A stretch of DNA of 58,911 nt from Lysobacterales bacterium. Its GTDB lineage: Bacteria > Pseudomonadota > Gammaproteobacteria > Xanthomonadales > Rhodanobacteraceae. Both the position numbers and the translations under genes were made by a program. The stretch is taken from contig NSJK01000021.1 of the NCBI GenBank assembly GCA_002632325.1, forward strand, positions 1 through 58,911, read 5' to 3'. Shown here one piece after another: positions 34,409-42,104 of the stretch; the first letter of the stretch is position 1, and the number at the start of each line of letters is the position of its first letter. Below the pieces are notes generated by a model. It was not told the DNA's origin. It searched no databases and saw only the letters and a list, made by a program, of their open reading frames with translations.

Positions 34409-36498
34409 CACCAGACCTTCACGCGTTCGGCCGGCGCCAGATAGAGCTTCTGCTCGGGCTTGACTGCAAAGGCCGCATACCAGGGATCGAGATTGCGCAC
34501 CGTGAGCGCGCGGTACTGGCCCGGCGCATGCACGTTGGTGAGCAGGAGGTTGCGCAGCGCCGGCTCGCGCATCTTGCTGCGCCAGGCCTGCGCCCAGCCC
34601 ATGAACAGGCGCTGGTCGGGCGTGTAGCCATCGAGCGCCGCACCGGCCTCGGGATAGGCGAGGTGATAGGCGTCGTAGGCGGTCGCGAGGCCGGCGACGT
34701 CGGCGATGTTCTCGCCGAGCGTGAGCTTGCCGTTGACGGCCAGATCAGGGAACGGCTTGTAGCTGTCGAACTGCGCAGCGAGCGCGGCACCCGCCGCCTC
34801 GAAGTGCGCGAGATCGTCCTTGCCCCACCAGTTGTCGAGCTTGCCGGTCTCGTCGAACAGCGCACCGGTGTTGTCGAAACTGTGGCTGATCTCGTGGCCG
34901 ATCACCGCACCGATCGCGCCGTAGTTGACCGCATCGTCGGCGTTGGCATCGAAGAAGGGCGGTTGCAGGATCGCTGCGGGGAAGATCAGGCGATTCTCGA
35001 GCGGCACGTTGAGCGCGTTGACTTCCTGCGGCAGCATGAACCATGCGTCGCGATCGACCGGTTGACCGAGTTTGCCGAGATTGCGCTGGTAGTCGAAAAG
35101 ACTCGCGCGCTGCGCGTTGCCGAGCGCATCGTCGCGGCGCACGTCGAGTCCGGAATAGTCACGCCAGTGTTCGGGATAACCGATGCCGACCTTGAGCCCG
35201 GCGAGCTTGGCCTTGGCGCGTGCCTTGGTCGGCGCACTCATCCAGCTCAGCGCATCGATGCGCTTGCCGAATGCACTGATGATCCGGCTCACCATCGCCT
35301 CGGCGCGCGCCTTGGTGCGCGGCGAGAAGTGCTGGGCGACGTAGAGCTTGCCGACCGCATCGCCGAGCGCGTGGTTGACCTCGTCGACGCCGCGCTTCCA
35401 GCGCTCGCGCTGCTCGGGTGTACCCGACAGCGCGGTGCCATGGAAGGCAAAGTGCGCATCGGCGAAGGTCTTGGGCAGATAGGGCGCGGCGTTGTCGAGG
35501 GTGTGGAAGGCGAGCCAGTCCTTCCAGGTCTGCAGCTCTTCCTTGCCGACGAGATCGGCGATGCCACTGATCGCGGCCGGCTGCCAGACGATGAATTGTG
35601 TCTGCACGTTGAGGCTGGCCGCATCGAAGAAGCGCGTCCAGTCGAGCCCCGGGGCACGCTTGGCGAACTCGGTTTGCGCCCATTCATTGGCGCCCTTCTG
35701 CACGTCATTGGTGTCGAGCTGGCTCGCATGCACGTGCGCGATCGCGGTTTCGAGCGAGAGGATGCGTATCGCCTTGGCTTCGCCATCGGCGACACCCGCC
35801 AGTTCGAACAACTGCGCGATGTAGGCGAGATACTGCGAGCGCAGCGTCTCCATGCGCCCGCCTTCGAGGTAGAAATCGCGGTCGGGCATGCCCAAGCCGC
35901 CCTGCACCAGATACGGAATGGTCTGGTCAGGCTTGAGCAGGTTCACCGAAATCCACAGACCGAACAGGTTCGAGGTGGTGTAGTTGGTGGCATTGAGCAG
36001 ATCGACATCGGTGCGCAGCGAGCGACCCAGTGCCTGCGCGAGCATGCCCTTGTCCTTGATCGCCTCGATCGCCGCGAGCGGCGCCTTGAGCGGCGCAATG
36101 CCCTTGGCCTCGATACCGGCCTCGTCCATGTAGGCGCTGTAGTAGTCGCCGATGCGCGCGGCATTGCCTGTCTTCTCGCCTTTCGCGGCAGCGTCCTCGA
36201 TGATCGCGCGGGTGTCCTTGAGTGCCTGCTCACCGAGCACGCTGAAACTGTTGTAGCTGGAGCGGTCGGCGGGTATCTGCGTGTCCTTGACCCAACGGCC
36301 GTTGACGTAGTCGAAGAAGTCATCGCCCGGCGCGACCTTGCTGTCCATGCCCGTCAGATCGACGCCGAACTCACCGAGCACGGGCTTGGGCGTGGTCTTG
36401 GCGGCCTTGCCCGCAGCCTGGTTCGAGTTCTCCGAGGACGAACAGGCCGCCAGAGCGACGCCAAGCAGCAGGGTCAGAGCGGGGACGAGCAGGCGCAT
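34408..36498 (-). CDS. M13-family (neprilysin-like) metallopeptidase lipoprotein
   Basis: A 696-residue zinc endopeptidase anchored as a lipoprotein: MRLLVPALTLLLGVALAACS has the lipobox LAAC. The zinc site is HEISH (His535, Glu536, His539) with the third ligand Glu596 in GENIADVAG. The N-terminal DDFFDYVNGRWVKDTQIPAD and the substrate motif NALNVPLENRLIFPAAIL (NAxY-like) are diagnostic, and the C-terminal VKVW matches the family's usual xxxW end. Length is typical. It likely cleaves small peptides in the periplasm. The ribosome site is weak (GAGAAA), and an upstream lipoprotein frame overlaps the first 128 bases. Confidence 0.95.
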   Translation of the reverse strand: MRLLVPALTLLLGVALAACSSSENSNQAAGKAAKTTPKPVLGEFGVDLTGMDSKVAPGDDFFDYVNGRWVKDTQIPADRSSYNSFSVLGEQALKDTRAIIEDAAAKGEKTGNAARIGDYYSAYMDEAGIEAKGIAPLKAPLAAIEAIKDKGMLAQALGRSLRTDVDLLNATNYTTSNLFGLWISVNLLKPDQTIPYLVQGGLGMPDRDFYLEGGRMETLRSQYLAYIAQLFELAGVADGEAKAIRILSLETAIAHVHASQLDTNDVQKGANEWAQTEFAKRAPGLDWTRFFDAASLNVQTQFIVWQPAAISGIADLVGKEELQTWKDWLAFHTLDNAAPYLPKTFADAHFAFHGTALSGTPEQRERWKRGVDEVNHALGDAVGKLYVAQHFSPRTKARAEAMVSRIISAFGKRIDALSWMSAPTKARAKAKLAGLKVGIGYPEHWRDYSGLDVRRDDALGNAQRASLFDYQRNLGKLGQPVDRDAWFMLPQEVNALNVPLENRLIFPAAILQPPFFDANADDAVNYGAIGAVIGHEISHSFDNTGALFDETGKLDNWWGKDDLAHFEAAGAALAAQFDSYKPFPDLAVNGKLTLGENIADVAGLATAYDAYHLAYPEAGAALDGYTPDQRLFMGWAQAWRSKMREPALRNLLLTNVHAPGQYRALTVRNLDPWYAAFAVKPEQKLYLAPAERVKVW

Positions 36499-36892
36499 GG
36501 GATTTCTCGATCAGGGAAAGCCGCAAGCCTACGGACTTCGGGCAAGGCTGAACAAGTGGCACAAGCGACATGACCGTTGCGGTGCCGCAAGGCGGGGCCA
36601 TGCGATCGGCAAGCGGGATTCCCCAGGACGTTTGCAGCACATGAGCCCCGAGACCCTGCTTGCGACACATCTCGGTCGCCACGGTCTTGAGCCGGCCGAG
36701 CACGTTCTCGCCGCCTTGCTCATCCGGACGCGCGTGGGTGAAGAGCCTCTGCAGGCCATCGGCGGTGACTGTCTTCACGACACCCGCGTCGATCGTTGGC
36801 GCGTCGACATTCGTGCCGGGTGCTGGCGCATGGCAACCGGTCATGGCCAAGATCACGACCCGTGCGACGAGGGCTGCACGCTTGGCTTCCAT
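36371..36892 (-). CDS. Putative small lipoprotein overlapping the M13 peptidase gene
   Basis: The ATG at 36892 has a strong AAGGAG 6 bases upstream. The product starts MEAKRAALVARVVILAMTGC, a lipoprotein signal with MTGC lipobox. It continues DGLQRLFTHARPDEQGGENV and VATEMCRKQGLGAHVLQTSW. The last 60 or so residues (after PLVQPCPKSVGL) have uncharacteristic codon use and run into the start of the peptidase gene in another frame for 128 bases. The true end may have been lost by a frameshift or stop-codon mutation. No family is recognised. It may be an intact gene with an unusual overlap, or a decaying one. Confidence 0.5.
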   Translation of the reverse strand: MEAKRAALVARVVILAMTGCHAPAPGTNVDAPTIDAGVVKTVTADGLQRLFTHARPDEQGGENVLGRLKTVATEMCRKQGLGAHVLQTSWGIPLADRMAPPCGTATVMSLVPLVQPCPKSVGLRLSLIEKSHAPARPRSDPAAWRRSGGLFVLGELEPGCGQGRQDHAQARAR

Positions 36893-37015
36893 TCCCGCTC
36901 CTTGCTGGTTCCGATTCCCGGTATGTCCGCTGCCCGCAAGTCGATTCTGCATCGAAACCCGGCTTGCGGCGAGATCGGTCTCAGCTTCACGGCTCTGCCC
37001 CTGGTGCCGGCGCGC

Positions 37016-38161
37016 TCAGCGTCGCGGGCGGGCGCCAACACGAATCCGGCTCGCCGGCTGCGCGACCGGCTCCCGCTCGGCCGACAACGGAATGATGCCG
37101 AGCTGACGCGCGCGGGCGATGTCAATCAGCGCGTAGTCGGGGCCGTGGCGGCCATCGAGCTTGGCGCTCGCACGTCGCCAACTGCGCTTGCCGGCCAGAC
37201 GCGCGGCAGCGAAATTGCCCTGTGCGAGGCCACCGCGCAGACCAAGCACGGTGGTTTCCAGGTATTCCGCACTGCCGTCGGCATTGCGATAGCCGACGAA
37301 GGCGTGGCCGGGCACGAGCACGATGCGCGCCGCGAGCCCGAGTCGTTCGAGCACCGAAGCGATCAACACGCTGCCATCGATGCAGTTGGCGCGGCGTTCG
37401 CGCCAGGCTTCATCGGCAAGGCGCACGCGCTGACTCCATACCACCGGCCCGCGTGAAAGCGCCGGATCGCCGGCGTCATAGCGCATGCCGTGCTGTTCCA
37501 GCGCCTGCCACACGGCAGCGACGCTGCGCAGCGCGAGCGCGGGATCGCGCGCGGCATGGTGTTCGGGCAGGCCGGGATCGGTCCGCCGCGCAAGCGCGAG
37601 CACCGCATCGACGACCGCAGCCTGCGGATCGACGTAACCGGCAAAGACCCAGCCCAGATCGACCTGCTCGCCACCTTCGCGCACGAAGTACGGCACATCC
37701 TCGAGCGCGTGCACACGCACGGGGATCTCGCGGATCTCGCTGCCGGTGGGCGTCGTCAGCGTGAGTTTGAGCACCTGCGTGCGCGCGCCGTTCATGCCGC
37801 GCAGGCGATCCGCATCCCAATCCAGATAGGGATGCAGATCCAGCGTGCGACGCGACTCGTCCGCCGCCTTGCGCCAATCGACATGGGCCGGCTCGCGCAA
37901 ACCCGCGGTTTCGATCCGCAGGCGCAGTTCGTCGGGCAAGGTTCCGCTCACGCGCACCGCCACCAGACCGCTGCCACCGCCGGGGTTGCTGCCCGGCGCA
38001 CGCGGCCGCTGGGTCAGGTCGAGCACCGGAAACAGCTCACCCGCGGGCGTGACTTCGACGCTCCAGTCGAAGGTCTGTGCCGCCGCCGTCAGGGGCAGCC
38101 ATCCTGCGCTGAGGACACCGAAGAACAGGCGCCAGCGCCAACGAGTTGCCAGCATGGTCAT
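37016..38161 (-). CDS. Exported transglutaminase-like protein
   Basis: About 381 residues. After a signal peptide (LFFGVLSAGWLPLTAAAQ) a beta-rich N-terminal part follows, then a papain-like transglutaminase core: WRERRANCIDGSVLIASVLE holds Cys260 and VPGHAFVGYRNADG holds His286. The segment VPYFVREGGEQVDLGWVFAG marks the start of the core. These proteins act as peptidases or amidohydrolases in the envelope; the substrate is unknown. ATG 38161 and 38155 are alternatives. It diverges from the lipoprotein at 38221, with only 59 bases between the two starts. Confidence 0.85.
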   Translation of the reverse strand: MTMLATRWRWRLFFGVLSAGWLPLTAAAQTFDWSVEVTPAGELFPVLDLTQRPRAPGSNPGGGSGLVAVRVSGTLPDELRLRIETAGLREPAHVDWRKAADESRRTLDLHPYLDWDADRLRGMNGARTQVLKLTLTTPTGSEIREIPVRVHALEDVPYFVREGGEQVDLGWVFAGYVDPQAAVVDAVLALARRTDPGLPEHHAARDPALALRSVAAVWQALEQHGMRYDAGDPALSRGPVVWSQRVRLADEAWRERRANCIDGSVLIASVLERLGLAARIVLVPGHAFVGYRNADGSAEYLETTVLGLRGGLAQGNFAAARLAGKRSWRRASAKLDGRHGPDYALIDIARARQLGIIPLSAEREPVAQPASRIRVGARPRR

Positions 38162-38220
38162 GGGGCGACTATCGTTGCGCCTTGCCTTGCTTGTCCAGCC
38201 TTCCGCCAGCGGAGTTTGCC

Positions 38221-38793
38221 GTGCGCACGACCTGCCTGATCGTCCTTGCCGCCGCGCTGTGCGCGTGCGCGCCTTCCACCCCCGAATCGACCCCGGCCAA
38301 GGCGCCTGAAGCCAAGCCGGCCGCGCCTGCACCCGCCAGCAAGCCCGCCGAGACGGCAGCCGCACCGGCCAAGGAAATCCCCGAAGGCGATTGCGGCGAC
38401 CAGTCGGCCGTGGCGGCCGATCAGCGCGTGGCCAACACCGCGCGCTGGAGTACCGCGAGCGAGCAGAACAATTTCGGTTTCGACGTGTTCCGCAGCGATG
38501 CCGAGAAAGGTTCGTTCACCAAGCTCACCAAGGAACCGATCCTCGGCGCCGGCACCTCGGACGAAACGCACAAGTACGAATACCGCGACGACAGCATCGA
38601 TCCGTGCAAGGACTACTGGTACTACGTCGAAGGCATCACCACCAGCGGCTCGCACGAGAAGTTCACGCCGACCTTCCACGCGCCGCCCAAGCGTCGCGCA
38701 CGCGGATCGGCTGCACCGGCACCTGCGGCGCCGGCTGCGACACCCGCCCCGGCCAATCCGCCGGCACCAGCGGCGGTCGACGCCAAGCAGTGA
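38221..38793 (+). CDS. Lipoprotein with fibronectin III-like domain
   Basis: About 190 residues from a GTG at 38221 with GGAG 6 bases upstream. The signal TTCLIVLAAALCACAPS has the lipobox LCAC. A proline/alanine-rich linker (30-60) is followed by one FN3-like beta domain (NFGFDVFRSDAEKGSFTKLT, TSDETHKYEYRDDSIDPCKD, YWYYVEGITTSG) and a second Pro/Ala-rich tail. The two linkers suggest a spacer across the periplasm. Role unknown. Confidence 0.8.
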   Translation: MRTTCLIVLAAALCACAPSTPESTPAKAPEAKPAAPAPASKPAETAAAPAKEIPEGDCGDQSAVAADQRVANTARWSTASEQNNFGFDVFRSDAEKGSFTKLTKEPILGAGTSDETHKYEYRDDSIDPCKDYWYYVEGITTSGSHEKFTPTFHAPPKRRARGSAAPAPAAPAATPAPANPPAPAAVDAKQ

Positions 38794-38914
38794 GGCCAAG
38801 CCGACCGGAATCGCCTGCGGCGCGTATCGACTGCGTCGCGGGCGGGTGCCGGGCCGCTGAACTCGCACTGACGTCGGATCCGCGTCGGCGACTTTCCCTT
38901 TCAGCCAAGGCGCC

Positions 38915-40282
38915 ATGAAACTGCGCGTGCGTCATCACGGCGCCGCGTGGGCGTTTCTCGCCCTGTTCGTGCTGTCGCAAGTCTTGCTGTGGTTGGCCTG
39001 TTACGGCCATGGCGCCAAAAGCCTGATCGGCGACGAGCAGGCCTATCAGAACACCGCGCTGGCGATCCTCGCCGGCGGACCGTGGATGCCGAGTTCGATC
39101 TGGCCGCCCCTGCAACCCTTGCTGCTGGCGGCGCTGTATGCGCTGTTCGGCCCCCATCTGCTCGTTGTGCAGATCGCGCAGACCTTGCTGCTGATCGGCT
39201 GCGCCGCCTTGCTGCGTGGATTGTGGCGCGATCTGGGCGGTAGCGTGGCGGCGGCAAACTGGGGCGCCGCCTTGTTCCTGCTCAGTCCGCAGATCGCGGG
39301 CTTTGCACACTGGTTGTGGCCCGAAATCCCGCATCTGTTCCTGTTGCTGGCCGCCTTGCGCTTGCTCGCGGCGGCGCGGCGCGTTCCGGCGCATGGCTGG
39401 ATTGCCGCCGCGATAGCCGGCATCTGTGTCGGGCTCGCCCTGCTCGCCAAGAGCCTGCTCGCTGCGTTCTGGCCCGTCCTGCTGTTGATGTTCGTGCAGC
39501 GCGCGCGCCCGCGGCTGGCCTGGCGCAGCGCGCTCGGTTACGTACTGGCCCTGGGCGTGATCACCGCGCCGGCATTGCTGCATGGCTGGCGCAGTTATGG
39601 CACGCCGATGATCGCCGACAGCTCGATCTACAACCTCTGGATCGGTCTCACCGATCGTGCGCGCAGCGATTACGTCGCCGACATGGGCGGCGTGGAACTG
39701 CCGGCCTTTCTCGCCAGTGGCGCCACGCCGCAGGAACGAAACGCCGCGTATCTGCAGAAAGTGAAGGCTTACGTGGCTGAGCACGGCCTCGCCAGCGTCG
39801 CATTGGCCCAGCTCGAGCGGCAGTATTTCCGCCTGTTCAGCGCCAAGACCCTGCTCGTGTCGCAATTGCCCGGCCCGGCCTGCGCCGGACACTTGTCGGT
39901 CTATCACAGCCCGCCGTGGCTGACACGCACGCTCGTGCTCGTCAATGACGCCAGCCATGCGCTGATCCTCGTCGGCGCCGCGTTCGGACTCGCCTGTTGG
40001 CGACGCCGCATCCACATGCTGCACATCGTGGTCGCACTGCTGCTTGGCTACCAGCTCGCCCTGTTTGGACTCATCCACGTGAAAGCCCGCTTCCTGTTGC
40101 CGATGTTGCCGTTCCTATGCGCGCTGTGCGGTGAGGTGCTTGCGCGCATGCTCGCGCCGCGGCGCGACGAGGGCGCTCTCGCTCTGAGCTTGCCGCGACT
40201 GGGACTGGGTACGCTGCTGGCCGCGCTGCTGCTGGTGCTGGCCTTCGCCGGCCCCGTGCTCGATGGCTTGTGCGGAAGCTGA
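38915..40282 (+). CDS. GT39-type polytopic glycosyltransferase-like membrane protein
   Basis: A 455-residue protein with about 10 to 12 hydrophobic helices. The first loop carries the acidic motif GDEQAYQNTALAIL, the position of the catalytic Asp in ArnT/PMT (GT39/GT83) enzymes, followed by WMPSSIWPPLQPLLLAAL. Such enzymes use polyprenyl-phosphate sugars to glycosylate lipid or protein on the periplasmic side. No acceptor can be inferred. ATG 38915. It lies 63 bases before the ABC permease and starts the glycan block. Confidence 0.85.
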   Translation: MKLRVRHHGAAWAFLALFVLSQVLLWLACYGHGAKSLIGDEQAYQNTALAILAGGPWMPSSIWPPLQPLLLAALYALFGPHLLVVQIAQTLLLIGCAALLRGLWRDLGGSVAAANWGAALFLLSPQIAGFAHWLWPEIPHLFLLLAALRLLAAARRVPAHGWIAAAIAGICVGLALLAKSLLAAFWPVLLLMFVQRARPRLAWRSALGYVLALGVITAPALLHGWRSYGTPMIADSSIYNLWIGLTDRARSDYVADMGGVELPAFLASGATPQERNAAYLQKVKAYVAEHGLASVALAQLERQYFRLFSAKTLLVSQLPGPACAGHLSVYHSPPWLTRTLVLVNDASHALILVGAAFGLACWRRRIHMLHIVVALLLGYQLALFGLIHVKARFLLPMLPFLCALCGEVLARMLAPRRDEGALALSLPRLGLGTLLAALLLVLAFAGPVLDGLCGS

Positions 40283-40345
40283 GCCGGGCGGCGTGCAAGC
40301 GACGGAATCGGCTATCCTCAGCGACCCCTGCTGCCCGCCTTGCCG

Positions 40346-41107
40346 ATGCGTCGCCACCTGATCGAACTCATCCTGTTCAGCACCTATGCCGAGCTGCGCG
40401 CCGAGACTGCGCGCAATTATCTCGGTCTGATCTGGTGGATCCTCGAACCGGCGATGATGATGGGCGCGTTCTGGCTGGTGTTCGACGTGATCCTCAAGTC
40501 GGGTGGACCGGATTACATTCCGTTCCTGTTGATCGGTCTGTCGGTATGGCAATGGATGAAGTCGTGCATGACCCATGGCGGCTACGCGATCTGGTCGAAC
40601 CTGCCGATGGTGCGCCAGGTGCCCTTGCCGCCGCTGGTGTTTCCGCTGATTGCGATGCTCGCGGACACGGTCAAGTTCGCCTTCATCTTCGCTCTGCTGG
40701 TGTTGATTCTGTGGGCGCTGGGCTATCCGCCCAACGGCAGCTACTGGGCGCTGCCGATTCTGTTCGGCGCAGTGTTCCTTGCGGCCGCCGGCGTCGGTTT
40801 CGTGATTGCGGCGCTGGTGCCGCTGGTGCCCGATCTGCGCTTCGTGATCGAACAGGTGCTGATGGTGGTGATGTTCCTTTCGGGCGTGGTGTTTCCGCTC
40901 AGCCAGGTGCCACCGAGCCTGAAGTGGCTGATGGATCTCAACCCGGTGGCGGTGGTGATGGACGATGCGCGCCTGATCCTCATGCACGATCAGCTGCCCA
41001 ACTGGGTCGGCCTGTCCAAGGTCTATCTGATTTCGATCGTGCTGTGCCTGTTCGGCATCGCCGCCGTGCGTGCACTCGCGCCGCGCTTCCCGAAACTGGC
41101 AGGCTGA
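40346..41107 (+). CDS. ABC-type polysaccharide export permease (Wzm-like)
   Basis: A 253-residue inner-membrane protein with six helices and ABC-2 topology. The N-terminal STYAELRAETARNYLGLIWW, then EPAMMMGAFWLVFDVILKSG, is typical of Wzm/KpsM-like exporters of lipid-linked polysaccharides. ATG 40346 is preferred over an upstream TTG. The ATPase starts 2 bases after the stop (TGAG-ATG), so both are one transporter. Confidence 0.95.
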   Translation: MRRHLIELILFSTYAELRAETARNYLGLIWWILEPAMMMGAFWLVFDVILKSGGPDYIPFLLIGLSVWQWMKSCMTHGGYAIWSNLPMVRQVPLPPLVFPLIAMLADTVKFAFIFALLVLILWALGYPPNGSYWALPILFGAVFLAAAGVGFVIAALVPLVPDLRFVIEQVLMVVMFLSGVVFPLSQVPPSLKWLMDLNPVAVVMDDARLILMHDQLPNWVGLSKVYLISIVLCLFGIAAVRALAPRFPKLAG

Positions 41108-41108
41108 G

Positions 41109-41816
41109 ATGAGCGAGATCCTGGTCGAGCTCGAACATGTCGGCGTCGCCTTCCACGCCCAGCGCAGCATTGGCGGCGGTCGCTTCTGGGCCATCGAAGA
41201 CGTCAATCTGCAACTGCGGCGCGGTGATCGCCTCGGCGTGATCGGCCGCAACGGCGCCGGCAAGAGCACCTTGCTGCGCGTGATCGCGGGAATCCTTGCG
41301 CCTGATCGCGGCAAGGTTCGCCGAGGCCCGGTGTCATGCCAATTGCTGGCCCTGTCACTCGGTTTCGTGCCCTACCTGTCGGGGCGCGACAATGCGGTGC
41401 TTTCGGGCCTGCTGCTCGGTTTGCGCCGCCGCGAGATCATCGCGCGCCTGCCGGCGATCCGCGAATTTTCCGAACTCGGCGAATTCTTCGATGAGCCGAT
41501 CGCCACCTACTCGGCGGGCATGAGCATGCGTCTGGCATTTTCGGTGGCGATGCAGGCCGAGCCGGATGTGCTCTTGATCGATGAAGTGCTCGCGGTCGGC
41601 GATTCCGAGTTTCAGGAAAAATCGGGCGCGGCGCTGCGCGAACGCATGCGTGAAGGCCAGACCGTGGTCTTGGTCAGCCACAGCGAGGAGCAGATCAAGA
41701 AACGCTGCGACCGCGTGCTGTGGATCGAGCATGGTCGCAGCGTGCTCGAAGGTGCACGCGACGAGGTATTCGCCGCCTACAACGCCGCCCTCCATCACGT
41801 CGCGGAGGCGGTGTGA
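41109..41816 (+). CDS. ABC-type polysaccharide export ATPase (Wzt/KpsT-like)
   Basis: A 235-residue ATPase. Walker A GRNGAGKST (46-54), LSGRDN (the Q-loop region FVPYLSGRDNAVLSG), signature YSAGMSMRLAF (134-143) and Walker B VLLIDEVLAVGD (154-165) are intact. The protein ends soon after the nucleotide-binding domain and has no C-terminal carbohydrate-binding domain, so it resembles KpsT-like exporters that do not select a modified glycan end. It uses the permease at 40346. Its stop overlaps the next start as GTGA. Confidence 0.95.
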   Translation: MSEILVELEHVGVAFHAQRSIGGGRFWAIEDVNLQLRRGDRLGVIGRNGAGKSTLLRVIAGILAPDRGKVRRGPVSCQLLALSLGFVPYLSGRDNAVLSGLLLGLRRREIIARLPAIREFSELGEFFDEPIATYSAGMSMRLAFSVAMQAEPDVLLIDEVLAVGDSEFQEKSGAALRERMREGQTVVLVSHSEEQIKKRCDRVLWIEHGRSVLEGARDEVFAAYNAALHHVAEAV

Positions 41817-42103
41817 GCGGGGCGTCGCCCGTGCCCGATGTGGCGCGCATCGATGCGCTCGCGCGGCAACTGGCGCTGACGCCGCATGAACTGCTGGCGC
41901 TGACCGGCGTCCTCGCCAACCGTCCCGACGCCCTGCTCGATGCGGAACGTCTGGCGCAGGCATTGGCTTGCCTGCGGCAGGCACCGCAGGCGGCAGCGGC
42001 AGCGGCGGATCTGCTGTTGCTGGGCTGCGGCGCCTACGTGCTCGACGACGTCGATCGCGTGCTGCCCCTGCTGTGGTCGAGCCCCGACCCGGATCGTGGC
42101 TGA
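41813..42103 (+). CDS. Small alpha-helical protein of unknown function in the glycan block
   Basis: A 96-residue protein from a GTG that overlaps the ATPase stop (GTGA), with GGAGG just before it. The sequence is almost wholly helical (VARIDALARQLALTPHELLA, DAERLAQALACLRQ) with an Ala-rich run (APQAAAAAADLLLLG) and a short C-terminal part VDRVLPLLWSS. No signal peptide or known domain. It stops one base before the next ATG, so it is firmly inside the operon; it might be an adaptor of the transporter or glycosyltransferase. Confidence 0.6.
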   Translation: MSGASPVPDVARIDALARQLALTPHELLALTGVLANRPDALLDAERLAQALACLRQAPQAAAAAADLLLLGCGAYVLDDVDRVLPLLWSSPDPDRG

Positions 42104-42104
42104 G

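Noticed and set aside
34390..36573. Plus-strand open frame of 727 codons opposite the M13 peptidase
   Set aside because: Shadow of a clear metallopeptidase gene; composition is not protein-like.
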